Position numbers and translations under genes: made by a program. The notes beneath the pieces are model-generated. The model saw only the letters and a program-made list of their open reading frames with translations. It was not told where the DNA came from and ran no database searches. 21,568 bases of DNA from an uncultured Atopobiaceae bacterium (lineage in GTDB: Bacteria > Actinomycetota > Coriobacteriia > Coriobacteriales > Atopobiaceae): the NCBI GenBank assembly GCA_947626465.1, contig CANQSI010000008.1, positions 1-21,568 on the forward strand, read 5' to 3'. Below are positions 7,123-15,553 of the stretch, piece after piece. Every line of letters starts with the position of its first letter. The stretch's first letter is position 1.

Positions 7123-9093
7123 TTAGGGCTCGAGCGCCTCCACCTCGTCCATCCAAAGCGCCGACACCGCGTCAGATGCGAGACGCAGGTCCCCCCTCGG
7201 CGAGAGCGCCACCGACCCCACCTTCGGGCCGTCGGGAAGGCAGCTGCGCTTGAACTGCTGGGAGAAGAATCGCTTGTAGAAGACCTTCATCCAGCGAAGG
7301 ATCGTCCCCTGATCGTAGGCGCCGTCGAAGGCGATCTTCGCGAGGCGATAGACCTTGCGCGGCCGATGCCCCATGCGAAGCATGTGGTAGAGGAAGAAGT
7401 CGTGCAGCTCATAGGGCCCGATGAGATCCTCCGTCCTCTGCGCGATGGCACCGGAGGCGTCTGCGGGCAAAAGCTCCGGCGAGACGGGCGTGTCGAGCAC
7501 GTCGAGCAGCACACGGGAGAGCTCCTCGTCGGCTTCCGGCGTCTTCGCCTCGCTCTCCTCGGAGCGCAGGCGCGCGAGCTCGGCCTCGTGGCGCACGAGA
7601 TGGCGCACGAGGGTCTTCGGCACTCCCGCGTTCACGCCATACATCGACATGTGGTCGCCGTTGTAGGTGGCCCAGCCAAGCGCGAGCTCGGAGAGGTCGC
7701 CCGTGCCCACCACGAGCCCGCCCTCCTGGTTCGCGATGTCCATGAGGAGCTGCGTGCGCTCCCTCGCCTGCGCGTTCTCGTAGGCGGTGTCATGCACGGA
7801 GGGGTCGTGGCCCATGTCCTTGAAGTGTTGCTCCACTGCGGAAACGATCGAGATCTCGCGCGTCTCGGCGCCGAGGGCCCTCGCCATGCCGAGCGCGTTT
7901 TCGAGCGTGCGCCTCGATGTGCCGAAGCCCGGCATCGTGATGGCGAGGATACCCGCGCGATCGAGCCCGAGCTGGTCGAAGGCGCGCACCGCGACGAGGA
8001 GCGCGAGCGTGGAATCGAGGCCGCCGGAGATGCCGATGACGGCTCGCGTGCAGCCGGTGTGGAAGAGGCGCTTCGCGAGCCCGAGCGATTGGATGTTCAG
8101 GATGTCCTCGGAACGTTGGCCGAGCTCGGAGGTGTCGCGTGGCACGAAGGGATGCGCGTCGACACTGCGCGTGAGCCGCGTCTCGCCGAACTCGAGGGAG
8201 AAGGTGGTCTCGAGGTAGCCCGCGGCCTCGGGCGCGGGCGCCGTCTCGTAGGTGGTCATGCGCAGGCGCTCGGATTGGAGCATCTCCACGTCGATCTCCG
8301 ACACGGCGCGCCCGCCTCCGAAGGGCGCCGCCTCGGCGAGGAGGCGGCCGTTTTCCGCAATGAGGTCGTGCGCGGAGAAGACGAGGTCATCGGTCGATTC
8401 GCCCCAGCCGGCGCTTCCGTAGAGGTAGCCGCAGATGAGGCGCGCGCTCTGCCCCACCACGAGGCTTCGGCGATAATCCGCCTTGCCCACGAGCGCGTTC
8501 GAGGCCGAGATGTTGCAGATGACGGTGCAGCCGGCCTGCGCGAGGCCGATGCTCGGCGGATCGGGCACCCAGAGATCCTCGCAGATCTCCGCCCCCACCA
8601 CGAGGCTCGGCAGCTCCTCGCAGCGAAACACCTGCGCCGCCCCGAAGGGCACGTCCTCCTGGCCGGCAAAGCGCACGAACTCCACCTCATCCGGGCCCGG
8701 CGTGAAGTGCCTGCCCTCGTAGAACTCGTTGTAGGTGGGGATGTTTCGCTTCGGCACGAGCCCGAGGACCTCGCCATGCGTCACGAAGGCGGCCACGTTG
8801 TAGAGGTTTCCGGAAAGCGCCACCGGAAGTCCGACGACGCAGAGGCAGTCGAGCTCGGCCGTGTCCTCGGCGAAGCGCGCGAGCCCGCGCTCGGCGGCTT
8901 CGAGAAGCAACGGTTGGCGAAGGAGATCCTCCACCGTGTAGGCGCAAAGGCAGAGCTCGGTGAGCGAGACCACCTTCGCGCCCTCTGCCGCCGCCCAGCG
9001 CACCTCCTTCACCGCGCTCTCGACGTTGAAGTCCACGTTGGCCACCCTCACCTCGGGTGACACCACGGCTACCTTCACAAAGCCATCGCGCAT
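7123..9093 (-). CDS. nadE: Glutamine-dependent NAD+ synthetase
   Basis: Catalyses the last step of NAD+ synthesis, amidating nicotinic acid adenine dinucleotide with ammonia from glutamine. The 656-residue protein joins an N-terminal nitrilase-type glutaminase, with catalytic triad candidates Glu46 (SLTELC), Lys115 (VPKRN) and Cys171 (GAEICEDLW), to a C-terminal synthetase. The synthetase has the PP-loop ISGGLDST (355-362) and the downstream GTGDLSE and RRTLENA segments. Length fits the two-domain actinobacterial type. ATG 9093 has AGGAG about 5 nt upstream. An 86-bp gap separates it from tsaD upstream, and the PASTA gene follows at 54 bp. Confidence 0.97.
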   Translation of the reverse strand: MRDGFVKVAVVSPEVRVANVDFNVESAVKEVRWAAAEGAKVVSLTELCLCAYTVEDLLRQPLLLEAAERGLARFAEDTAELDCLCVVGLPVALSGNLYNVAAFVTHGEVLGLVPKRNIPTYNEFYEGRHFTPGPDEVEFVRFAGQEDVPFGAAQVFRCEELPSLVVGAEICEDLWVPDPPSIGLAQAGCTVICNISASNALVGKADYRRSLVVGQSARLICGYLYGSAGWGESTDDLVFSAHDLIAENGRLLAEAAPFGGGRAVSEIDVEMLQSERLRMTTYETAPAPEAAGYLETTFSLEFGETRLTRSVDAHPFVPRDTSELGQRSEDILNIQSLGLAKRLFHTGCTRAVIGISGGLDSTLALLVAVRAFDQLGLDRAGILAITMPGFGTSRRTLENALGMARALGAETREISIVSAVEQHFKDMGHDPSVHDTAYENAQARERTQLLMDIANQEGGLVVGTGDLSELALGWATYNGDHMSMYGVNAGVPKTLVRHLVRHEAELARLRSEESEAKTPEADEELSRVLLDVLDTPVSPELLPADASGAIAQRTEDLIGPYELHDFFLYHMLRMGHRPRKVYRLAKIAFDGAYDQGTILRWMKVFYKRFFSQQFKRSCLPDGPKVGSVALSPRGDLRLASDAVSALWMDEVEALEP

Positions 9094-9179
9094 GGGGGCT
9101 CCTTCTCCGTGTGGCGGGCGTGCCTCGATCCTACGGCGCGCGCGGGCCGCGCAGCGCCTTGGCTCGGCGACGCAGCGCG
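9094..9179. other. Gap with GC-rich hairpin between the t6A fusion and nadE
   Basis: A stem of about 9 bp with one bulged base (9135-9158) lies here, but no U-tract follows on either strand, so it is not a standard intrinsic terminator. On the minus strand TAGGAT (9128-9133) could be a -10 for nadE, without a recognisable -35. Confidence 0.3.
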
Positions 9180-11555
9180 CTAAAGCGGCAAGTTGGGATC
9201 CGCGTCGAGCGTGAGCGGCGACGTCTCGCCTGCGCGGAGCTTCCTCGCCCCCACGAGGGCGATCATGAGCGCGTTATCGGTGCAGGCGTCGATGGGGGGC
9301 ACCGTCACGCGCACGCCGCGCTTCTCGAGCGCACGGGCGAGCGAGCGGCGAAGCGCCTCGTTTGCCGCCACGCCGCCTCCGAGGCAGAAGTCCCTCACGC
9401 CGGCGGCTTCCACCGCGCGAAGCGCCTTCGCCACCTGCACGTCGATGACCGCCGCCTGGAAGGAGGCCGCCACATCGGCGGCGTTCACGCTCTCCTTCGC
9501 GCGCGCCTTGCCATCGAGGTAGGTGACCACGGACGTCTTCAAGCCCGAGAGCGAGAAGTCGAGGCCGTGGGTGTGGAGGAGTGCCCGCGGGAAGTCGATC
9601 GCCTTGGGGTTTCCCTCCTTCGCGAGCCGGCTGATGGCAGGCCCTCCGGGGTAGCCGAGGCCGAGCGCCTTCGCCACCTTGTCGAAGGCCTCCCCCACTG
9701 CGTCGTCGATCGTCTGGCCGAGGATCTCGTAGCGTCCCCAATCGCGCACGAGCACGAGCATCGTGTGGCCGCCGGAGACGAGGCTCGCCACGAATGGGGG
9801 CGCAAGCTCGGGATTCACCACAAGGTTCGCGAAGAGGTGGCCTTCGAGGTGGTTCACGCCCACGAGCTTGAGGCCCGCTGCGGCGGCGAGGCCCTTCGCA
9901 AAGGCGATGCCAGTGACGAGCGCGCCCACGAGCCCGGGGCCCTCAGTCACAGCCACGGCGGAAAGCTCGCTCGCGCGAAGCGGGGCCATGGAGAGCGCCT
10001 CGCCGGCGTTCTCCATGGCCTCCTCGAAGACGCCGACGAGCGCCTCCGTGTGCTTTCTCGAGGCGATCTCCGGCACGACCCCGCCAAAGCGCGCGTGGAA
10101 GTCGATCTGGCTCGCCACCACCTGGGAGAGCACCTCGCCCTTCGCAGTGGCCACGGCCATCGCCGTCTCGTCGCAAGACGTCTCGATGGCGAGGATGAGC
10201 TCGCCGAGGTCGGCGAGCTTCCTTTGTTCGGAGGGGGTGCGCTCGAGCGGCGCGGGCGGCCAGGGGCGCTCGGGGAGGGCCGTCTCGGGGAGCACCTCGT
10301 CGCCTCCCGCGAGGGGAAGGGCCGCCGAGAGCACGAGGGCGTCCTTTCCGGTGCCGTAGTAGTCCCTGCGGCGCCCCGCCTCCGAGAAGCCGAGCGCCTC
10401 GTAGAGCCGGCGTGCCTCGTGGTTCTCCTCGAAGACCTCGAGGCTCGCCGTCCTCGCGCCGAGCGCAATCCCGCTCGCCGCCACGCGCGCGATGAGGCGC
10501 TTCGCGATGCCCTCGCGCCGACGCGCAGGCTCCACCACCACGTCGAGGATCTCGAGGTCGCTTCCGCAAAGGCGCCCGCCCGCATAGGCGATGAGGCGGC
10601 CTTGGTCGTGCGCCACCCACCACGGATGCGCGGGGTCGGCGAGCTCCTCCTGGAACATGGCCTCCGACCAGGGCGTATGCGCGCTCTCAGAGAAGACCGC
10701 ATCCTCGAGGAGCGCGAGCGCCGCGAGATCCGCGTGTCCGAGCGGGCGGATCTGAAGGTGGCGGTCGGCGAGGGCGTCCGCCACGCCGGTGATCCTCGCG
10801 CTCTTCGGTTCGGGAAGCCCAAGGCGCTTGAGCTCGTTTTCCTCGGCGTCGGAGAGGCGCGTGTAGATGGGCAGAAGGAGCGCGGGGTCGCCGGGATCGC
10901 TCGCATCGAAGTTCCACGGCGCCGCGAACGCGAGCGCAAGGCCCTCGCCCGATGGATGCCAGAGCTCCTCGGGGAGCGTGGTGGCAAGCCCCGCCTCAGC
11001 GAAGGCCTGCCGATACTTCACGAGGCCGTCGCCCGTGAGGGCGATACTCGCCGCATCGTCGCGCGTAGCCCACGTCTCCACGGCGCCCGGCACCTTCGAG
11101 ACGGTCTCGGCGTCGAAGAGCCGGTGCGCCCCCGTGTCGTCGAGCGAGAAGAGGCCGGGGTAGACCTCGCGACGCATCGCGTCGAGCACCACGCCAAGGA
11201 GCCCGCGCACGCCCTCCTTCCAGGCACGCCATGCGCACGCGTCGAGCGTCGAGGCCCCGAAGAGCGGCCTTTGCGCCCCCAGCGCGAGGCCCTTGGCGCT
11301 ATCCACGCCGATGCGCACGCCGGTGAAGGATCCGGGGCCACGTCCCACGAGGTAGGCGTCCACCTCGCCAAACGTAAGCCCCGCCTCGTCGAGCGCCTCC
11401 TTGAGGCTCTCCACGAGCTCCACGTTGGACTGGCGCCGGCAGGGATGGTCGCGCGTGGCGAGGAGCCGAAGCGCGTCCGGGCCCTTGGCGGGGTTCCCCT
11501 CCAGCACGGAGGCACAGAGGAAATCGCTCGAGGTGTCGAAGGCGAGAAGTACCAT
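9180..11555 (-). CDS. tsaB-rimI-tsaD: TsaB-RimI-TsaD triple fusion: tRNA t6A37 transferase subunits with N-acetyltransferase
   Basis: One 791-residue frame holds three proteins that are usually separate. TsaB-like domain 1-235: LAFDTSS start and GRGPGSFTGVRIG (71-83). RimI-like GNAT domain about 265-412: acetyl-CoA loop RRREGIA (345-351) and ENHEARRLYEALGF (377-390). TsaD domain about 450-791: ILAIETSCDET, metal ligands in HLEGH (569-573), SGGHT, and D760 in TDNALMIA. TsaB and TsaD transfer the threonylcarbamoyl group to A37 of ANN-decoding tRNAs; RimI acetylates ribosomal protein S18. The frame is uninterrupted with the same codon use throughout. ATG 11555 follows TAAGGAGG, in which the tsaE stop TAA forms part of the ribosome binding site, 9 bp downstream of tsaE. 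The linkers are a Pro-rich stretch (427-441) and about 235-265. Confidence 0.95.
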   Translation of the reverse strand: MVLLAFDTSSDFLCASVLEGNPAKGPDALRLLATRDHPCRRQSNVELVESLKEALDEAGLTFGEVDAYLVGRGPGSFTGVRIGVDSAKGLALGAQRPLFGASTLDACAWRAWKEGVRGLLGVVLDAMRREVYPGLFSLDDTGAHRLFDAETVSKVPGAVETWATRDDAASIALTGDGLVKYRQAFAEAGLATTLPEELWHPSGEGLALAFAAPWNFDASDPGDPALLLPIYTRLSDAEENELKRLGLPEPKSARITGVADALADRHLQIRPLGHADLAALALLEDAVFSESAHTPWSEAMFQEELADPAHPWWVAHDQGRLIAYAGGRLCGSDLEILDVVVEPARRREGIAKRLIARVAASGIALGARTASLEVFEENHEARRLYEALGFSEAGRRRDYYGTGKDALVLSAALPLAGGDEVLPETALPERPWPPAPLERTPSEQRKLADLGELILAIETSCDETAMAVATAKGEVLSQVVASQIDFHARFGGVVPEIASRKHTEALVGVFEEAMENAGEALSMAPLRASELSAVAVTEGPGLVGALVTGIAFAKGLAAAAGLKLVGVNHLEGHLFANLVVNPELAPPFVASLVSGGHTMLVLVRDWGRYEILGQTIDDAVGEAFDKVAKALGLGYPGGPAISRLAKEGNPKAIDFPRALLHTHGLDFSLSGLKTSVVTYLDGKARAKESVNAADVAASFQAAVIDVQVAKALRAVEAAGVRDFCLGGGVAANEALRRSLARALEKRGVRVTVPPIDACTDNALMIALVGARKLRAGETSPLTLDADPNLPL

Positions 11556-11564
11556 GGCGCCTCC

Positions 11565-12104
11565 TTACGATGGCGTCCGAGTGGCGTCGAGGGCGCGGGC
11601 GAGCGCCTCGCCACGCGCTCCCACGCCGCACACGTCGATCGTTCGCGCGGGCTCCACGTCGAGGCCCCCTGCCAAGGAGGGCGCCACGTCCTCGCGCACG
11701 AGGGAAATCTCGAGGCGCTCCGGGCAGAGCTGCTCCGCGAAGGGCGCGCCCCATTCCACGAGCGATGCACCGTCTTCGCCCACCACGTCCCACGCGCCGG
11801 CCTCGCCGAGCTCCTCGGAGTCCGAGCTCGGGTCCAGGCGATAGAGGTCGAGATGGTGGAGCGGGATGCGGCCGCCTAGATGGCTCACGAGGAGGTTGAA
11901 CGTGGGGCTCGTGACCTCGCCCTTTGCGCCAAGCGCGCAGGCCACGCCCTTTGCGAGCTGGGTCTTTCCCGCGCCGAGCTCGCCTTCGAGGATGACGACG
12001 TCGCCCTCCTCGAGAAGCGCGCCCAGAAGCTCGCCGAAGCGCCGGGTGGCCGCCTCGGATGCGGAGCGCCAGCGTCCCTCCCCCACGCGCTCGAGGCCCG
12101 TCAT
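11565..12104 (-). CDS. tsaE: tRNA threonylcarbamoyladenosine biosynthesis ATPase TsaE
   Basis: Small P-loop ATPase that supports turnover of the TsaB-TsaD complex in t6A synthesis. 179 residues with Walker A GELGAGKT (41-48), TSPTF (65-69), HLDLYRL (84-90) and VEWG, all family marks. The C-terminus runs slightly past the family core. ATG 12104 overlaps the stop of the uracil-DNA glycosylase gene as ATGA, so translation is probably coupled. The fusion gene for its TsaB/TsaD partners starts 9 bp downstream, so the t6A transferase set is stoichiometrically linked. Confidence 0.96.
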   Translation of the reverse strand: MTGLERVGEGRWRSASEAATRRFGELLGALLEEGDVVILEGELGAGKTQLAKGVACALGAKGEVTSPTFNLLVSHLGGRIPLHHLDLYRLDPSSDSEELGEAGAWDVVGEDGASLVEWGAPFAEQLCPERLEISLVREDVAPSLAGGLDVEPARTIDVCGVGARGEALARALDATRTPS

Positions 12105-12718
12105 CGCGCGGGCCCCTCAGCGGGATGCGCCGCGAGCCACTGCCCGAGGAGCGTGAAGTCGGCTTCGAGGTCGCCCTGCTTATCACGCGAGTAGAGCGCC
12201 GCCGCGGGATGGAACACCGGCAGCACCGCGAAGTGGCCCACCTGGTAGATCTGCCCGCGCATCGAGGTGATGCCGCGGTCGGTGTGCAGGATGAAGCGCA
12301 TCGCGAAGTTGCCGAGCGCCACGAGGATGTCGGGCCATACGCTGCGGATCTGCTCGCGCAAAAACGGCGAGCACGCCTCGATCTCCCCCGGCTGCGGGTC
12401 GCGGTTTCCGGGCGGGCGACACTTGAGGACGTTTGCGATGTAGACCTCCTCGCGCGTGAGGTTCGCGAGCGCGAGAAGCGAATCGAGGTTCTTTCCGGCG
12501 GCGCCCACGAAGGGCTCGCCCTGCAAATCCTCGTTCCTGCCGGGCGCCTCGCCCACGAACATCACCCGCGCATGCGGGTTGCCCACCCCGAAGACGAGGT
12601 TCGTGCGCGTTTGCCCGAGCGCGCAGCGATGGCAGTCGCCGAGGCACGCGGCGATGGCCTCGAGCGGCACCTCGCCCGGCTTCGGGTGCGGATATCCGGG
12701 GATCTCAATGGCGGCCAT
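12101..12718 (-). CDS. Uracil-DNA glycosylase, family 4 (Fe-S type)
   Basis: Removes uracil from DNA arising by cytosine deamination or misincorporation. 205 residues with active-site motif GEAPGRNED (56-64), EPFVGAAG (68-75), the C-terminal HPAA (170-173), and cysteines C29, C32, C100 and C116 in the 4Fe-4S spacing of family 4. ATG 12718 has only a weak AGGGA upstream. Its 3' end overlaps tsaE by 4 bp. A terminator-like hairpin sits just upstream, so it either has its own promoter in a very short space or depends on read-through from alr. Confidence 0.95.
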   Translation of the reverse strand: MAAIEIPGYPHPKPGEVPLEAIAACLGDCHRCALGQTRTNLVFGVGNPHARVMFVGEAPGRNEDLQGEPFVGAAGKNLDSLLALANLTREEVYIANVLKCRPPGNRDPQPGEIEACSPFLREQIRSVWPDILVALGNFAMRFILHTDRGITSMRGQIYQVGHFAVLPVFHPAAALYSRDKQGDLEADFTLLGQWLAAHPAEGPAR

Positions 12719-12731
12719 GGTTCAATCCCTA

Positions 12732-12768
12732 TCAAAAATGCGGATGCCTTGGGGTGCCCCAGCGCATC
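12732..12768 (-). terminator. Intrinsic terminator after alr, upstream of the glycosylase gene
   Basis: On the minus strand GATGC-GC-TGGGG-CA-CCCCA-AG-GCATC (12768-12743) forms two 5-bp stems around a 2x2 mismatch. TTTTT (12738-12734) follows 4 nt later. The stem overlaps the alr stop codon. Only about 14 bp remain between the T-tract and ATG 12718, so it may attenuate rather than fully end transcription. Confidence 0.6.
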
Positions 12769-13936
12769 AGACGTAGACCTTCTCGAGGCGTAGGCCAAAA
12801 TCGCAGCACACCTCGTAGGAGATGGTGCCGCGCAGGCGGGCGAGCTCATCGGCGGAGATCTCGTAGTCGCCGTCAGCGCCCATGAGGGTCACGACCTCGC
12901 CCTCGCGCACGGGATGGCGCTTCTGGAACTCGCGCGCGCCATTCACCTCCACGGCGAACATGCACTGGTCCATGCAGATGTTTCCCACCTGCCGGCAGCG
13001 CATGCCGTCCACGAGCACCTCGGCGCGGTTCGAGAGCGTGCGCGCGTAGCCGTCGGCATAGCCGATGGGGATGGTGGCGATCTGCACGTTCGCGCGCGAG
13101 AGGCGGTACGTGAGCCCGTAGGACACGCCGGCTCCCGTGGGCGGCTCCGCCACGCGCGTGATGCGTGCCCGCACGCTCATGGCCGGGCGAAGGTCGACAT
13201 GCGGCTCGCAATTCGGCGCGGGATAGAGGCCGTAGAGGCCGAGCCCCACGCGCACCATGTCGAAGTGCGTCTCGGGGTGAAGAATCGTGGCGGCGGTGTT
13301 GTCGCAGTGCACGAACCCGGGGTCGATGCCCTCGGCGCGGAGCTCGGCGATGAGATCGCCGAAGCGACGCACCTGGAGCTCGAAGTCCCAGTCCCTCGGC
13401 ACCTCCGCCGTGGCGAAGTGCGTGAACGTACCCGCGCAGGCGATGCCGCGGTGCCAGCCCACGGCCTGTCTGAATTCCGCCACATCCTGCGGCATGAGGC
13501 CGATGCGGGTCATGCCCGTGTCCACGGGCACGTGGTAGCGGCCGATGGTGTCCTTGCTCGCGGCCTCCTCGCCGAGCGCGAGGACGAAATCCTCGTGGTA
13601 GGCGGAGGGCTCGAGGTCGAAGTCCACGATGAGGGGCACCGACGAGATCGGTGGCTCGGCGAGGATGACGATGGGCTTGTCGACGCCCGCCTGGCGAAGC
13701 TCGATTCCCTCGTCCACGGTGGCCACGCCGAAGGCGTCCGCGCCCGAGCTCATCATCGTACGCGCGCACTGCACGGCGCCGTGGCCGTAGGCGTCGGCCT
13801 TCACCACGGCCATGAGCCGCTGGCCCCTCTCGAGGAGCCCCTTGAACTCGCGCGTGTTGTGGCGGATGGCGGAGCGGCTCACCTCCACCCAGGCCCAACG
13901 GGTCTCGGGCGAGCGCACGCTCGCCTCGGCGCCCAC
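12767..13936 (-). CDS. alr: Alanine racemase
   Basis: PLP enzyme making D-alanine for peptidoglycan. 389 residues. The PLP lysine is K46 in AVVKADAYGHG, and the second catalytic base is Y273 in VSYGLTY. GNICMDQC (318-325) matches the conserved substrate-side loop, and the protein ends LEKVYV. GTG 13936 follows the nnr stop TAA with no gap, and GGAGG lies in the last nnr codons, so the two are probably co-translated. A terminator-like hairpin overlaps its stop codon. Confidence 0.97.
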   Translation of the reverse strand: MGAEASVRSPETRWAWVEVSRSAIRHNTREFKGLLERGQRLMAVVKADAYGHGAVQCARTMMSSGADAFGVATVDEGIELRQAGVDKPIVILAEPPISSVPLIVDFDLEPSAYHEDFVLALGEEAASKDTIGRYHVPVDTGMTRIGLMPQDVAEFRQAVGWHRGIACAGTFTHFATAEVPRDWDFELQVRRFGDLIAELRAEGIDPGFVHCDNTAATILHPETHFDMVRVGLGLYGLYPAPNCEPHVDLRPAMSVRARITRVAEPPTGAGVSYGLTYRLSRANVQIATIPIGYADGYARTLSNRAEVLVDGMRCRQVGNICMDQCMFAVEVNGAREFQKRHPVREGEVVTLMGADGDYEISADELARLRGTISYEVCCDFGLRLEKVYV

Positions 13937-15544
13937 TTACGCCTCCTCTTCGCCCGCGAGGATGCGCTCCTCGAGGGTGTCGAGGGCAAGGCCGAGCCCC
14001 TCGGCCACGTCGAGCGCCATCACGCCCCGCGAGCCCCTCGTCTCCACGGCGAGGTGCCCCGCGAGGCCATGGGCCTCGCAGCCGTAGGCGCAAAGGAGCG
14101 GAAGCGATTCCACCGCGCGCCCGCCCGTGGCGAGGAGCGCGCCGATCACGCCGGAGAGCACGTCGCCCGTGCCGGCCGTGGCGAGCGCGGGGGGCCCGGG
14201 GTTGGGCAAGTAGGCGATGTCGACGCCCACGCAGGCGCTCGCGGCGCCCTTCGCCACCACGCAGAGCTCGGAGCCGCCGTCGGCCCACACGATCTTTCGC
14301 GCGGCCTCGAGGGCGGCCGAGAGCGAGGCGGGCGGGTTCGTGGGCTGGCCCACGAGGCGCCCGAGCTCGCGGCGGTGAGGGGTGAGGACGAGCGGCGCGC
14401 TTCTGCGGATGACCTCGGGGAAGCGGTCGAGGCGCCCGGAGGTGAGGCGCGAGAGCGCGTTCAGGCCGTCGGCATCCACCACGAGGGGGCGATCGGTGGC
14501 GAGGAGCGCCTCGACGATGGCCTCGGTGTCGGCGTTCACCTGGAGCCCCGGCCCCACCACCACGGCCGAGCGATCGCGCGTGAGCCGGCAAATCTCGTAC
14601 TTCGCCGCCTCGGAGAAGGTGCCGGTGGGCGAGGCGGGAAGCCCCACCACCGGAATCTCCACCAGATGCGTGCGGCACACGGTGGCGATCGGCTGCGGCA
14701 CGGCGAGCGTCACGTAGCCCGCCCCCATGCGCGCGGCGGCGCGTGCGGCGAGCACCGCGGCGCCGATGTAGGGCACCGAGCCCGCCACCACGAGCACCGA
14801 GCCGCGGGTGTACTTGTCCACGTCGGTGCGCGCCACCTGCAGGCAGTCCACGTAATCGGGGAGGTCGAGGCGCCACGCCACGGGGTCGGCCTCGAGCACG
14901 AGGTCGGAGGTCTGCGTGGCAAGCGGCGCGAGCACGATGTTTCCCGTGAGGGCGCGGCCCGCATCGGAGAGCAGGCCGGGCTTCAGCGAGAGCATCGTCA
15001 CGGTGGTGTCGGCCACCACGGCCTCAGCGGGGGCGAGGCCGGTTTGCGCCGAGAGCCCGCTCGCCACGTCAATGGACACGACCTTCGTGGAGAGGCTGTT
15101 CACCACGTCGATCCAGAGGTCGAACGGGGCGCGCGGCTCGCCTTCGAAGCCCGTGCCGAGCATGGCGTCGAGCACCACGTCCGAGCTCGCCACGATCTCC
15201 GCGAGCTCGTCTGAGGAGGGGCCGGGGCGATACGGCACCCCCGCCGCCACGGCGCTTCTCGCCACCATGAGCGCGAGCGAGCCCTTGATGGTGGAGGGCT
15301 CCGCCGGGCACACGACCTCCACGTCCACGTTGGCGCGCTTCAAGAGCTCCGCGGCCACCCAGCCGTCGCCGCCGTTGTTGCCGGATCCGCAGAGCACGCA
15401 CACCTTGCCCGGCGTGCCGCTGTTCACCACTTCCTGCGCCGCCGCGTGGCCGGCTCGGCGCATGAGCTCGGCGAGGCTCACTCCCTCGAGCGTGAGGGCC
15501 TGCTCGACCCGCTTCACATCCTCCACGTTCAAGACCGGCTGCAT
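13937..15544 (-). CDS. nnr: Bifunctional NAD(P)HX epimerase / ADP-dependent NAD(P)HX dehydratase
   Basis: Repairs hydrated NADH and NADPH. 535 residues. The N-terminal epimerase (YjeF_N) has GSGNNGGDG (53-61), DAMLGTG and SIDVASGLS. The C-terminal ribokinase-fold dehydratase has DADGLNAL (357-364), TPHRREL (388-394) and GTGDVLSG (458-465). ATG 15544 lies 9 bp after the acpS stop and the gene abuts alr directly. The acpS-nnr-alr order is common in Gram-positive genomes, and nadE lies about 5 kb further along the same strand. Confidence 0.96.
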   Translation of the reverse strand: MQPVLNVEDVKRVEQALTLEGVSLAELMRRAGHAAAQEVVNSGTPGKVCVLCGSGNNGGDGWVAAELLKRANVDVEVVCPAEPSTIKGSLALMVARSAVAAGVPYRPGPSSDELAEIVASSDVVLDAMLGTGFEGEPRAPFDLWIDVVNSLSTKVVSIDVASGLSAQTGLAPAEAVVADTTVTMLSLKPGLLSDAGRALTGNIVLAPLATQTSDLVLEADPVAWRLDLPDYVDCLQVARTDVDKYTRGSVLVVAGSVPYIGAAVLAARAAARMGAGYVTLAVPQPIATVCRTHLVEIPVVGLPASPTGTFSEAAKYEICRLTRDRSAVVVGPGLQVNADTEAIVEALLATDRPLVVDADGLNALSRLTSGRLDRFPEVIRRSAPLVLTPHRRELGRLVGQPTNPPASLSAALEAARKIVWADGGSELCVVAKGAASACVGVDIAYLPNPGPPALATAGTGDVLSGVIGALLATGGRAVESLPLLCAYGCEAHGLAGHLAVETRGSRGVMALDVAEGLGLALDTLEERILAGEEEA

Positions 15545-15553
15545 GCGTGGCCC

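Noticed and set aside
6754..11879. Very long open frames on the plus strand opposite nadE and the TsaB-RimI-TsaD gene (over 700 codons each)
   Set aside because: They are antisense shadows produced by extreme G/C third-position bias; their translations are His/Arg/Glu/Ala-rich without any family motif, while the opposite strand carries clear enzymes.
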